Shown here one piece after another: positions 26,238-35,571 of a stretch of DNA of 64,000 nucleotides. The first letter of the stretch is position 1. Every line of letters begins with the position of its first letter. The notes below the pieces were generated by a model that was given only the letters and a program-made list of their open reading frames with translations, did not search any database and was not told where the DNA came from. The translations under genes were made by a program, and so were the position numbers. This DNA comes from an uncultured Flavobacteriaceae bacterium (GTDB lineage Bacteria > Bacteroidota > Bacteroidia > Flavobacteriales > Flavobacteriaceae), in assembly GCA_913020295.1 (NCBI GenBank), contig CAJWAA010000007.1, positions 43,178-107,177 on the forward strand. The letters are read 5' to 3'.

Positions 26238-28406
26238 TTATTCATTTGATTCATCCAAAATGAAGTCCAATTGTCTTTTCATAAGATCTGCTTTTTTAAC
26301 TATTACACTAACTGAATCTCCAAGTTGGTATTTTTTCTTTGTTCTTTGTCCCTGGAGGCAGTGTAATGACTCATCATAAGTAAAAAAATCTCCCTCAATT
26401 TCTGAGATTTTTACTAAACCCTCGCATTTGTTTTCTATGATCTCAACATAAATTCCTCGATCTGTTACTCCTGATATAACGCCTTCATAAAGCTGATTTA
26501 TTTTATCTTCCATAAATTTTACCTGCATATATTTTACGGAATCTCTCTCGGCTTTTGTGGCCAACTGTTCTTTGTTTGAAGAATGAATACAAGCCTTTTC
26601 TATAGCATTCGGATTTATTTTTTCTTGTCCATTTAAATATGACTCCAACAATCTGTGAACCAAAACATCCGGATACCTTCTGATGGGAGATGTAAAATGA
26701 GTATAATAATCAAATGCCAATCCATAGTGTCCAATGTTGTCAATAGTATAGATAGCCTTACTCATGCTCCTAATCGTTAGTGTATCTATGAGCTCTTGTT
26801 CTTTTTTTCCGTTTATTTCTTTGAGTAAATTATTAAGAGATTCTTTTAATTTATTCGTATCAAGATTTAATTTATATCCTAAATTATTTGCGATGGTTTT
26901 TAAGTTGATAAGCTTGTCTTCATCAGGCAAGTCATGAACCCTATAAACAAAGGTTTTTTTTGATTTATGTTTTCCTATAAATTCAGCAACCCTTTTGTTG
27001 GCTAGAAGCATGAATTCCTCAACCAATTTATGTGCATCTTTAGAGCTTTTAAAGTATATGCTCTTCGGGTTATCTTTCTTATCCAAATTAAATTTTACTT
27101 CCACACGATCAAAAGAAAGTGCCCCTTTGGTCATTCTTTTTTCTCTTAATATTTTGGCAAAATTATCCAACTTACTCAGGGCAGTAAATATTTCTTTTGA
27201 TACTTTATATTCCTTCTTATTTAGTGAAACTTCCTTGCTTACGTTTATATCACCACTTTCCAAAATGTATTGAACTTCCTCATACGAAAATCTGTGATCC
27301 GAAAGTATTACGGTTTTACCAAACCATTCCTTTTGAATTTCCATTTTTTCATTTACGGTAAAAACAGCAGAGAATGTATATTTTTCCTCATGGGGCCTTA
27401 GGGAACAGGCTCCATTGGATAAGATCTCTGGCAACATAGGAACCACTCTATCTACCAGATAAACAGAAGTCGCTCTTTGATAAGCTTCATGATCCAGGAT
27501 ACTATCCGGTTGGACATAGTGGGAGACATCTGCAATATGAATTCCTATTTCTGTTTTTCCATTACTTAATGGTGTAAATGAAATTGCGTCATCAAAGTCT
27601 TTTGCAGTTATTGGATCAATGGTAAATGTGGTTTTGTTTCTAAAATCTTTTCTTTTTGAAATTTCTTTGTCTTCAATTCCTACATTTAATCGCTGTGCTA
27701 TTCTATCTACCTGGGGAGGAAAAACATCAGGGAATCCATATTCAAACATTATGGCATGCATTTCTGTATTGAGTTCTCCTGGTTTTCCCAAGGATTTTAT
27801 TATTTTTCCAAATGGGGATGAAGCTCTTTTGGGCCAATCTTTGAAATGTACAATAACCTTATCCCCATTTTTAAAATCTTTTAATTCTTCTGCCTCAATA
27901 AAAAAATCGGTAAATACTCTAAAGTTTCGGGTACTTACAAAACCAAAATCTTTCTTCCTTTCAAGGATACCTATAAAATCATGTGTAGCTCTTTGTAATA
28001 TTTCTACAACCTCGCCCTCCTTTTTACCATTTTTTCTTCTTTTGCTTTGATATACCAAAACATGGTCTCCATCTAGTGCTCTATTGGTATTTCTTTTGGC
28101 TATAAAAATATCTTCTTTATCCGACATTAGCAGATAAGCATTACCAGAAGAAGTCATCTCTATAATCCCATCAATATAATCTTTTTTATCGGCCCTAAAA
28201 ACAAACTTTCCTTTATCTGTTTGATTTATTATTTTTTGTGTATTAAGTTGACCCAGCGCCTTGATTACTGAGTTTCTTCTCTGGGTATCATTTATATTAA
28301 GCTTTGCTGCAACCTGTTTGTAATTGAATGATTTACTAGGATTTTCTTTAAAAACCGTAAGAACTTTTGCTCTAATATTCCTATCCGTTTTTTTCTTTTT
28401 AGACAT
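26238..28406 (-). CDS. rnr: Ribonuclease R
   Basis: 722 residues from ATG 28406 (MSKKKKTDRN). 3'-5' exoribonuclease of the RNB family. Helix-turn-helix-like N-terminus (KSFNYKQVAAKLNINDTQRR), cold-shock domains, RNB catalytic core (TIDPITAKDFDDAISF, IGIHIADVSHYV, SIYFKSSKDAHKLVEEFMLLAN, HFTSPIRRYPDVLVHR) and a C-terminal S1 domain (YEGVISGVTDRGIYVEI). The catalytic aspartates in DFDDAI are intact. Degrades structured RNA and rRNA. Confidence 0.96.
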   Translation of the reverse strand: MSKKKKTDRNIRAKVLTVFKENPSKSFNYKQVAAKLNINDTQRRNSVIKALGQLNTQKIINQTDKGKFVFRADKKDYIDGIIEMTSSGNAYLLMSDKEDIFIAKRNTNRALDGDHVLVYQSKRRKNGKKEGEVVEILQRATHDFIGILERKKDFGFVSTRNFRVFTDFFIEAEELKDFKNGDKVIVHFKDWPKRASSPFGKIIKSLGKPGELNTEMHAIMFEYGFPDVFPPQVDRIAQRLNVGIEDKEISKRKDFRNKTTFTIDPITAKDFDDAISFTPLSNGKTEIGIHIADVSHYVQPDSILDHEAYQRATSVYLVDRVVPMLPEILSNGACSLRPHEEKYTFSAVFTVNEKMEIQKEWFGKTVILSDHRFSYEEVQYILESGDINVSKEVSLNKKEYKVSKEIFTALSKLDNFAKILREKRMTKGALSFDRVEVKFNLDKKDNPKSIYFKSSKDAHKLVEEFMLLANKRVAEFIGKHKSKKTFVYRVHDLPDEDKLINLKTIANNLGYKLNLDTNKLKESLNNLLKEINGKKEQELIDTLTIRSMSKAIYTIDNIGHYGLAFDYYTHFTSPIRRYPDVLVHRLLESYLNGQEKINPNAIEKACIHSSNKEQLATKAERDSVKYMQVKFMEDKINQLYEGVISGVTDRGIYVEIIENKCEGLVKISEIEGDFFTYDESLHCLQGQRTKKKYQLGDSVSVIVKKADLMKRQLDFILDESNE

Positions 28407-28445
28407 CAAATATTTATCTGAGACAAATTTAGGTTTTCTTTTCAA

Positions 28446-28908
28446 GCCAAAGGATTAACTTATCAAAACCTTATTAAATTAAAATTATTTTTTTAGAAGA
28501 AAATTTAAATATTAATGATGTTTATTATTGAATGTGAATAGCTGTAATAAAATTTAATTTAAATCTATCAAAAATTAAATTAAACAAAACAGTAAACACT
28601 TTATTAATGCTAAATTATATTTTAAAAATCTGTAAATGAACTAAATAAAATAGATATAAACAGCTGTTAAGAGTATATAAACGTTCATTAATTATATGAT
28701 TTAAGCTTAAATTTAATGTTAAGAAAAGGGAAAAACTCCTTTATAAATAGTGGATCATTAATAACAACTAAAATAGGATTTATACAAATTTTTTTTAATA
28801 TAATTTATATAAATATTTGAGAATAAAAAGAAGTAAATCTTATCAACAAATAATCAGTAGAATAACGAACACCATAAAGGTTTGTTTTAACTTTATAAAA
28901 AAAGTAAG
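28446..28908. other. AT-rich gene-free gap between rnr and rpiB (candidate oriC)
   Basis: 463 bp with no convincing open frame, made mostly of A/T runs such as TTAAATTAAAATTA and AATTTAATTTAAAT. Two sequences are one mismatch from the DnaA box TTATNCACA: TTATCAACA in the line at 28841 and CTATTCACA (complement of TGTGAATAG near 28534). A small palindrome AACAGCTGTT lies at about 28659. Two parS-like sites are 8-10 kb away. In such a gene-dense genome this fits an origin or a strong regulatory gap, but the gene-strand pattern does not switch here, so the origin idea is weak. Confidence 0.35.
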
Positions 28909-29340
28909 ATGAACATATCAATAGGTAACGACCATTCAGGAGTTGATTTAAAAGAAGCAATTATTTCATACTTAGAACAAAAAGGACATCAATTACACAA
29001 CCATGGAACTAACAACGAAGATAGTGTTGACTACCCAGACTTTATACATCCTGTAGCATTAGATGTAGAAAAGAAAAAGTCTAACATAGGAATAATAATT
29101 TGTGGAAGCGGGAATGGAGCAGCAATGACTGCAAATAAGTACCATGATATAAGAGCAGCGCTATGTTGGTCTGTAGAAATTTCGAAACTATCAAGGCAAC
29201 ACAATGATGCTAACATTCTCAGTATACCGGCTAGGTTTGTTAAATTAAAGCAGGCTCTGGATATAGTTGACCAGTTTATCTCAACCCCATTTGATGGAGG
29301 AAGACACCAAAAAAGAATTGAAAAGATACCTTGCACATAA
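28909..29340 (+). CDS. rpiB: Ribose 5-phosphate isomerase B
   Basis: 143 residues. RpiB/LacA-type fold: ISIGNDHSGVDLKEAIISYLEQKGHQLHNHG, VDYPDFIHPVALDV and the active-site Cys segment GIIICGSGNGAAMTANKYHDIRAALCW. Interconverts ribose 5-phosphate and ribulose 5-phosphate in the pentose phosphate pathway. ATG 28909. It is followed after 3 bp by the acetyltransferase gene. Confidence 0.95.
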   Translation: MNISIGNDHSGVDLKEAIISYLEQKGHQLHNHGTNNEDSVDYPDFIHPVALDVEKKKSNIGIIICGSGNGAAMTANKYHDIRAALCWSVEISKLSRQHNDANILSIPARFVKLKQALDIVDQFISTPFDGGRHQKRIEKIPCT

Positions 29341-29343
29341 ACT

Positions 29344-29796
29344 ATGGAGTGGTCATTTAAAGAATATGACGATCTAAAACTCAGTGAGCTTTACGATCTT
29401 TTAAAGCTGAGGGCCACTGTTTTTGTTTTAGAGCAATCATGCGCCTATTTAGATTTGGACGGAAAAGATTCGGAGGCCACCCATTTGATGGGATATAAAA
29501 ACAACAAACTTATTGCCTATTCTCGTATTTTTGCCCCGGGAGTTATCGAAAAAAACTACGCAAGGATTGGAAGAATTGTAACTTATAAAAAATATAGGGG
29601 AAAAGGAATAGGATATAACTTAGTTCAGAAAAGTATAGGGTTCTGTAAAGAAAGATTTGGAAATAATATTATCAAAATTTCAGCACAAGTTTATCTAAAA
29701 AAATTTTACAATCAGTGTGGGTTCGTAGAGAAGGGAAGAACTTACATGGAAGATGGGATTCCTCATTTTGCTATGTACTTCAACCACAGACAGTAA
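29344..29796 (+). CDS. GNAT family N-acetyltransferase (ElaA-like)
   Basis: 150 residues. ElaA-type GNAT: WSFKEYDDLKLSELYDLLKLRATVFVLEQSCAYLDLDGKDSEATHLMGY and the acetyl-CoA loop IGRIVTYKKYRGKGIGYNLV (RxxGxG/A). The substrate is unknown. Its last 17 bp overlap the end of the convergent rnpA gene. Same strand as rpiB. Confidence 0.92.
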   Translation: MEWSFKEYDDLKLSELYDLLKLRATVFVLEQSCAYLDLDGKDSEATHLMGYKNNKLIAYSRIFAPGVIEKNYARIGRIVTYKKYRGKGIGYNLVQKSIGFCKERFGNNIIKISAQVYLKKFYNQCGFVEKGRTYMEDGIPHFAMYFNHRQ

Positions 29797-30139
29797 AGTT
29801 TTTTAACATGCCTACAAAATCTTTTTCCAGTTTCTCAGAGGCAACATCAACTTCACCTTTATATAAGATCATATATAACCCAGGGGGTAAGGAACGAAGT
29901 ACCTCTTTTTTATGCTGCTGGACGATTGCTCTTATTTGTCTTTTGATTCGGTTGCGACGATAAGCCAATTGCACAAATTTTTTGTATACCCCCACCCCAA
30001 TATAAATGCTTTTAAACCCATCTCTCTCTCTAATAAAATGCATAATCAGGTCTCCCGACTTAATAGATTTTCCATCTTTGAAAACACGGTCAATTTGGAT
30101 TTTGTTTTTGAGTTTTTTTATATCATTATTTTCTATCAC
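29780..30139 (-). CDS. rnpA: Ribonuclease P protein component
   Basis: 119 residues. Signature AYRRNRIKRQIRAIVQQHK (RNR motif) and basic helices; the N-terminus KNKIQIDRVFKDGKSIKSGDLIMHFI is typical. Protein part of RNase P, which matures tRNA 5' ends. ATG 30139 overlaps the M1 peptidase stop by 4 bp (ATGA), so it is translationally coupled to the peptidase genes. rpmH is not next to it, unlike in Proteobacteria. Confidence 0.93.
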   Translation of the reverse strand: MIENNDIKKLKNKIQIDRVFKDGKSIKSGDLIMHFIRERDGFKSIYIGVGVYKKFVQLAYRRNRIKRQIRAIVQQHKKEVLRSLPPGLYMILYKGEVDVASEKLEKDFVGMLKNFTVCG

Positions 30140-31956
30140 GGTTGATTGAAATATGAGTTATTATCACGGTCAGTATCGGCCATATAATAGGAAGGGTCAA
30201 TAAAAATATCTTTAATTTTACTTTTTGGGTGATCAATAATCAACTCATATTCTGGATGGGCCCAGGGCCAGTCCTTATGAACAGTCCATTTTGTTTTGTA
30301 AGGGTTTTGCTTTTCTCCTCTCATTAGAGGAATAGCAATGTAATGAACTTCGGAAGGCTTATCCTTAAAATTGATCAAGATTTCTAACGGCATAGGCATA
30401 GAGCCAATTCTTTCAATTTTTATAATGGTTTTTGTCTCATCTCCCTCTACCGACTTAATACCGTAGTCGATAGTCTTGATGGTTTGCGTCCAATCCGTTA
30501 AGTACCATTTTAGTTGAATGCCCGACACCCGCTCTGCTATTCTCCTAAAGTCATTGGGCAATGGGTGTTGAAACTTATAGAGTCGATAGTACTCTTTTAA
30601 GGTTTTGGCCAACTTATCTGCACCAATGACATACCCTAATTGTCCTAAAAAGACTGCACCTTTGCTATAGGCTGATAATTCATATGCCAAATTATATTCA
30701 TATCTGTTTGCATTGGTTTGCTGAGGTTCTTCCTTTCCGGATAGTGCTAAGTATAGATAATTATTGTAGGATCTTTCTAGGGGAAAAAAATTGTTTTTAC
30801 TGAGAACTTCATCCTCAGCCAATGTGGATATATAAGTTGTAAAGCCTTCATCCATCCACTCGTATTTCATTTCGTTGGTCGCCAAAACATGTTGAAACCA
30901 AGAGTGGGCTAATTCGTGTGCCGTTACTCCTACCAAGCTTTCAAAACTCCTGTTCCCTGTAATTAGGGTGAGCATTGCATATTCCATTCCTCCGTCACCC
31001 CCCTGAGCTACAGTATATTGTTTATAAGGATACTCGCCAATAGTCTGATTGTAAAAGCGCATCAACTCCGCAGTCTTGGGCTGAAGATTTTTCCAATTCT
31101 CATTATACTGGCCATTGTCTTTATAAAAGAAATGTAACATCACATCATTTGGACCTTTAAAGGTATCATGAATGTAGTCTGGGTCTGCGGACCAAGTAAA
31201 ATCATGTACCTTTGGCGCAACGAAATGCCATTTTAATTTTCCTTTTTTCGCCTTGCCTTTGCTATCGCTATATCCATGTCCTACATTATCGGGGTTTTGG
31301 AGGTAACCGCTAGCAGCAACAATATATTTTTTATCTATAGTTAGGGTTACATCAAAATCTCCCCAAACTCCGTGAAACTCCCTACCCAAATATGGTTCGG
31401 CATTCCAACCTTCGTAGTCATATTCTGCTATTTTAGGATACCACTGTGCCATAGAAAGCGCGACACCCTCCTCAGAATTTCTGCCGGCCCTACGCACTAA
31501 TTTTGGAACTTGTCCCTCAAAATCTAAAGTCAACCGCGTGCTTTCCCCAGGACCAAGCGGATCAGACAACAAAACTTCTAAAATAGTTTCTGAAAGCTCA
31601 TTTTTCAAAATAACCCCGTCTTGCTTTAAATTAAAAATTTTTAAATAGCCAATTTCATCCGGCCTAAGCGAGTCAATGTCAATATCAAAGCGAGTATTTT
31701 TGTCTTTTCCTGTTTTGACCCTTACAGCCATTTCGCTGCCTGGCTGAAAAGCGTTGAAATAGAGGTGGTAAAAAACCTTTTTAAGACTGTCCGGGGAATT
31801 ATTGGTATATAACAACTCTTGCTTTCCGGAATATTTAAAGGTTTTAACATTAATATCTACCTCCATTTTGTAATTAACCGATTGCTGCCAATAGTTTTGA
31901 CAATAAGTTAAGGAACAGAATGAGAGTAACATTAAAAGAAATGTGTTTGTTTTCAT
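30136..31956 (-). CDS. M1 family metallopeptidase (aminopeptidase N-like)
   Basis: 606 residues with signal peptide (FLLMLLSFCSLTYCQN). Zinc motif HELAH at 347-351 with the third ligand Glu 370 (WMDE); the exopeptidase motif is GGMEYA. The N-terminal beta-domain binds the substrate. Secreted gluzincin, probably periplasmic. Its start overlaps the stop of the S8 gene by 4 bp, and its stop overlaps rnpA. The C-terminal extension (HPEYELIIDHPKSKIKDIFIDPSYYMAD) is typical of Bacteroidota members. Confidence 0.92.
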   Translation of the reverse strand: MKTNTFLLMLLSFCSLTYCQNYWQQSVNYKMEVDINVKTFKYSGKQELLYTNNSPDSLKKVFYHLYFNAFQPGSEMAVRVKTGKDKNTRFDIDIDSLRPDEIGYLKIFNLKQDGVILKNELSETILEVLLSDPLGPGESTRLTLDFEGQVPKLVRRAGRNSEEGVALSMAQWYPKIAEYDYEGWNAEPYLGREFHGVWGDFDVTLTIDKKYIVAASGYLQNPDNVGHGYSDSKGKAKKGKLKWHFVAPKVHDFTWSADPDYIHDTFKGPNDVMLHFFYKDNGQYNENWKNLQPKTAELMRFYNQTIGEYPYKQYTVAQGGDGGMEYAMLTLITGNRSFESLVGVTAHELAHSWFQHVLATNEMKYEWMDEGFTTYISTLAEDEVLSKNNFFPLERSYNNYLYLALSGKEEPQQTNANRYEYNLAYELSAYSKGAVFLGQLGYVIGADKLAKTLKEYYRLYKFQHPLPNDFRRIAERVSGIQLKWYLTDWTQTIKTIDYGIKSVEGDETKTIIKIERIGSMPMPLEILINFKDKPSEVHYIAIPLMRGEKQNPYKTKWTVHKDWPWAHPEYELIIDHPKSKIKDIFIDPSYYMADTDRDNNSYFNQP

Positions 31957-33542
31957 TTTTTATAGCTTTTGTTTGAGGCATATATCAAGGCATTATACAA
32001 ATTAACCATTTTTCCTGATTTAGATAGGGTTTTAGGGCTAACCAATTCACCTGACTCTGGATTCTCAACCTCTGGATATATAGGCATACCGGAATTCATT
32101 AGTATTTTTTTTATCTGATGGGCTTTTAGTTTTGGAAAAAAAGACCTTATTACTGCAGCCACACCGGAGGCATTTGGAGCCGCCATTGAGGTCCCGCTGT
32201 AGAACTCATACTTTTCGTGAGGAACAGATGACCAGATTTCAGATCCAGGAGCAAAAACATCAACATTTATGGGCCCAAAGTTGGAAAAAGACGCCACTTG
32301 TTCATTAGTATAGGAGGATCCAACAGCTCCTACTGTTAAAAAATTTGAAACAATTTCTTCTCCGTCAACATCATCGGTTATATAAGTTTTTTTATAACCA
32401 GGGTCAATATTGGCACCGCTGTTTCCAGCGGCATTGACAATCAAAACATCTTTTTTTTCAGCGTATTTCAAAGCATCCCAAACCCACTCCTTGTTGGGAG
32501 AGTAACCCTTTCCAAAGCTGGTATTGATTATCTTAGCTCCATTATCTACAGCATAGCGTATGGCCAAGGCGATGTCTTTGTCGTATTCATCACCATCGGG
32601 AACAGCTCTTAAAACCATTAATCTGGAATTATCAAAAACCCCTCTGTTGCCATTGTCATTATTTCGGCTGGAAGCAATGATACCGGACACATGAGTACCG
32701 TGGTTGGCACCCTCTTTTTTCGGGCCGACAACGTTTGCATTTCCGTATCTGTTATCATTGATATCGTATGGATCATCCCCAACGACTGCTCTACCATTAA
32801 AATCGATATTGTAATGGGCATTGATACTATTTTGAGCTTCTTGTAGATAAACCTCAAGCTTTGATTTTGTCAGTTGATTATCATTCAGAAATCGTCTGAA
32901 GATCAAGGCCTCCATAAGACTAAACGTTTTAGGAGAAAAATTTTCAATCTCATCATAGGTATAATTTTCTTTTCCAAGGGTGACCTTGATGATGCTATCT
33001 GACTCATGATATTGTTCGATAATGTCCTCAATATCACTTAGTTCTTTTTTTTTATTTTTAATATTTTTCAGCCTGTCTTTTTCAAATTTTTCAAAGGCTT
33101 TAGATCCGGGTATTTCTTTTTTTTGCAATCGCACAGACTCCATATTTTCCAGCTCTGCATCACCCAGAAAATTCCAACCGTGAATGTCGTCAACATAACC
33201 GTTTTGGTCATCATCAACAAGATTGTTTGGAATTTCATCCTCATTAACCCAGATAGCTCCTTTAAGCTCAGGATGCTCAATGTCGACTCCTGAGTCTATC
33301 ACAGCGACAATTACAGTTTCTCCTTTTTGGCCCTTGATCAACTCATCATGGGCACGGTCCACGCTCATACCTGGAATACTGTCTTTTGCGAGATCCTTCA
33401 AATGCCAGAATTTTTCTTCGTATTCTGACAGCACCTCCTTTTTAACGTAGTCAGTAAGATGAGTGATCGTGGGGTTTCCTACAAATTTGATCGAACTACA
33501 GGATATTACCAAAGGACTGAATATATAAATGAGTTTTTTCAC
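31953..33542 (-). CDS. S8 family subtilisin-like serine peptidase (lipoprotein)
   Basis: 529 residues starting at GTG 33542. The lipobox SPLVISC puts Cys 15 as the lipidated residue. Catalytic triad: Asp 83 (VAVIDSGVDIEHPEL), His 284 (NHGTHVSGII), Ser 452 (SGTSMAAP). A long insert between Asp and His (about 100-270) holds charged helices. Peptidase of the cell envelope. First gene of the S8/M1/rnpA operon with 4-bp overlaps. The inserted segment may contact a partner or regulate access. Confidence 0.92.
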   Translation of the reverse strand: MKKLIYIFSPLVISCSSIKFVGNPTITHLTDYVKKEVLSEYEEKFWHLKDLAKDSIPGMSVDRAHDELIKGQKGETVIVAVIDSGVDIEHPELKGAIWVNEDEIPNNLVDDDQNGYVDDIHGWNFLGDAELENMESVRLQKKEIPGSKAFEKFEKDRLKNIKNKKKELSDIEDIIEQYHESDSIIKVTLGKENYTYDEIENFSPKTFSLMEALIFRRFLNDNQLTKSKLEVYLQEAQNSINAHYNIDFNGRAVVGDDPYDINDNRYGNANVVGPKKEGANHGTHVSGIIASSRNNDNGNRGVFDNSRLMVLRAVPDGDEYDKDIALAIRYAVDNGAKIINTSFGKGYSPNKEWVWDALKYAEKKDVLIVNAAGNSGANIDPGYKKTYITDDVDGEEIVSNFLTVGAVGSSYTNEQVASFSNFGPINVDVFAPGSEIWSSVPHEKYEFYSGTSMAAPNASGVAAVIRSFFPKLKAHQIKKILMNSGMPIYPEVENPESGELVSPKTLSKSGKMVNLYNALIYASNKSYKK

Positions 33543-33636
33543 ACGTTAAAATCTATGTTAATTGGTTGAAACTTAATTATTCCCACCAACCACAGGTTTT
33601 TCTTGTTTGGTTATAAATCCCTTTTCGTGCATTTTG

Positions 33637-34488
33637 TTAAAAGTAATCTTCTAAAATAAGTTTTTCACTAAACCTCACACCCTTGTCTGTTTGCTTCAGA
33701 GAGATCAATTCCTGGTATGGGTCATGTTCTAAAAATAGTAAGAAATCCTTTTCGCAGGCTAAATTTAAAAAGTGACTTTTTTCCTCCATGGTAATCAGGG
33801 GGCGTGTATCATAACCCATTACATAGGGGATTGGCAAATGACCTAACGTGGGAATAAGATCAGCGGTGAAAACCAAAGTTCTTCCCTGATATTTAATAAG
33901 GGGTAACATTTGTTTTTCTGTATGACCATTAACCAGAATAATATCAAAACCCAAAGGGGTATTTTCCAGTATAAAACTTTCTCCTTTTATCAGTTTAAGC
34001 TGGCCACTTTCTTCAATGGGTAAGATATTCTCTGGTAAGAAAGAAGCCTTTTCTCTAGGATTGGGTCGTGTGGCCCATTGCCAGTGATTTTCGTGGGACC
34101 AAAAAACAGCATTTTTAAATGCTGGTTCAAGCAACCCATTGCTGTTTCTTATTATTGCATCACCACAGTGGTCAAAATGGAGGTGCGTGAAAAAAACATC
34201 TGTGATATCGTCCCTGTGGAAACCTTTTTGAAGTAGTGATTGATCTAGGTTTTTATCACTTGAACGGTCATAATGACTAAAAAACTTTTCACTTTGTTTA
34301 TTGCCCATTCCTGTATCGATTAGAATGAGTCGGTTACCCTGTTCAACCAACAATGAGCGACTACACATTTCAATTCGATTGTTGGCATCGGCAGGATTAG
34401 TTTTTTCCCAAAGTGGCTTGGGTATAACACCGAACATGGCACCACCATCCAATTTAAAATTACCACATTCAATCGAGTGTAATTTCAC
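33637..34488 (-). CDS. MBL-fold metallo-hydrolase
   Basis: 283 residues from GTG 34488 (VKLHSIE). Metal site THLHFDHCGD (HxHxDH), later NGHTEKQ and TADLIP. Looks like the quorum-quenching lactonase/N-acyl hydrolase type, but a substrate cannot be named. The next gene (SMP-30) starts on the same strand upstream with only 4 bp between them, so they are co-transcribed. Confidence 0.88.
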   Translation of the reverse strand: MKLHSIECGNFKLDGGAMFGVIPKPLWEKTNPADANNRIEMCSRSLLVEQGNRLILIDTGMGNKQSEKFFSHYDRSSDKNLDQSLLQKGFHRDDITDVFFTHLHFDHCGDAIIRNSNGLLEPAFKNAVFWSHENHWQWATRPNPREKASFLPENILPIEESGQLKLIKGESFILENTPLGFDIILVNGHTEKQMLPLIKYQGRTLVFTADLIPTLGHLPIPYVMGYDTRPLITMEEKSHFLNLACEKDFLLFLEHDPYQELISLKQTDKGVRFSEKLILEDYF

Positions 34489-34492
34489 AAAA

Positions 34493-35503
34493 TTATAATT
34501 TAATACGTGTAAGGTACATATGAGTTGTCATGTAAAGGTACTTGTGGTTAGAATCAAAAGCACAATTAGCTGTTTTCTCTTCTGTTTTAATAGTTCCGAG
34601 ATGCTTCCCTTCAGGGGTAATAATTAGAACACCTCCGGGGCCGGTGGCGAAAATTGTTCCTGAGGGATGGATTTTAATTCCATCGAAGTTTCCACGGCTT
34701 TGTTTTTCCAAGGAATCATCGTTAAAAAATACTCTGGAATTTTCTACACCGTCTTTTGTGATGTCATAGGCCATGATTCTTTTATCCTTCGGATCAGAGA
34801 CAGCCACATATAATGTTTTTTGGTCATTGGAAATAGCCACTCCGTTGGGTCTTGTCAAATTGTCAATGATTAAGGAAATTTCTCCTGAGGAAGTAAGTTT
34901 AAAAACACCGTTGAAAGCCAATTCTTTCAATGCGTCCTTGTCTCCATTTTTCAAACCGTATGGAGGATCAGTAAAATATAAATCTCCGTTTTTGGCGTAA
35001 ACAAGATCATTAGGACTGTTGAAATATTTACCCCGGTATTTACCAACAATCGTGTTAAAACCCTTCTTTTCCCAATCGGTAAGGCGGGCAACCCTTCTGT
35101 CTCCGTGCATGCAAATTATGAGTTGACCATTTTGATCTAAGACTAGGCCATTAGACCCACTTTCATCTCTATTCACAGCATTTAGACTGCCTTTTTTTGC
35201 TCTTGGAGCAATTCCCGTATGGCCACTGGGATCGAGAAATACGCTTAGGCCATTTTTTTCTTCCCATTGATAAACTTTATTGCCGGGTACATCTGAAAAT
35301 AAAACCGCATTGAGACGATCGACCCAAACGGGACCTTCCGACCAACCAAAACCCTCAGCGAGAATTTCGATCTCTGCTCCCGGGGTAACAAACTGATTAA
35401 TCTCAGGAAGTAATCGTTCAACTGAGCCGATTGTTTTTTTTTGTTGTGCACTCAAGATGGTAAAAAAGAAAATCGCAAGCAATGAAATAATATTAACTTT
35501 CAT
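34493..35503 (-). CDS. SMP-30/gluconolactonase/LRE family protein, secreted
   Basis: 336 residues from ATG 35503 (MKVNIISLLAIFFFTILSAQ, signal peptide). Six-bladed propeller with FGWSEGPVWV, FSDVPGNKVYQWEEK, SNGLVLDQNG, FNSPNDLVYAKNGDLYFTDPPYG and TRPNGVAISNDQKTLYVA. The calcium-binding Glu and Asn residues are present. Acts on sugar lactones in the periplasm. Alternative start at 35554 gives a long non-signal tail and is not used. With the MBL gene it may form a lactone-metabolism pair (inference). Confidence 0.88.
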   Translation of the reverse strand: MKVNIISLLAIFFFTILSAQQKKTIGSVERLLPEINQFVTPGAEIEILAEGFGWSEGPVWVDRLNAVLFSDVPGNKVYQWEEKNGLSVFLDPSGHTGIAPRAKKGSLNAVNRDESGSNGLVLDQNGQLIICMHGDRRVARLTDWEKKGFNTIVGKYRGKYFNSPNDLVYAKNGDLYFTDPPYGLKNGDKDALKELAFNGVFKLTSSGEISLIIDNLTRPNGVAISNDQKTLYVAVSDPKDKRIMAYDITKDGVENSRVFFNDDSLEKQSRGNFDGIKIHPSGTIFATGPGGVLIITPEGKHLGTIKTEEKTANCAFDSNHKYLYMTTHMYLTRIKL

Positions 35504-35571
35504 GATTTTGTATTTTGAAATTTTATTAAAAAAAGAACTACACCTGTAGTCCAAAGTAAAAGATAATTTTT

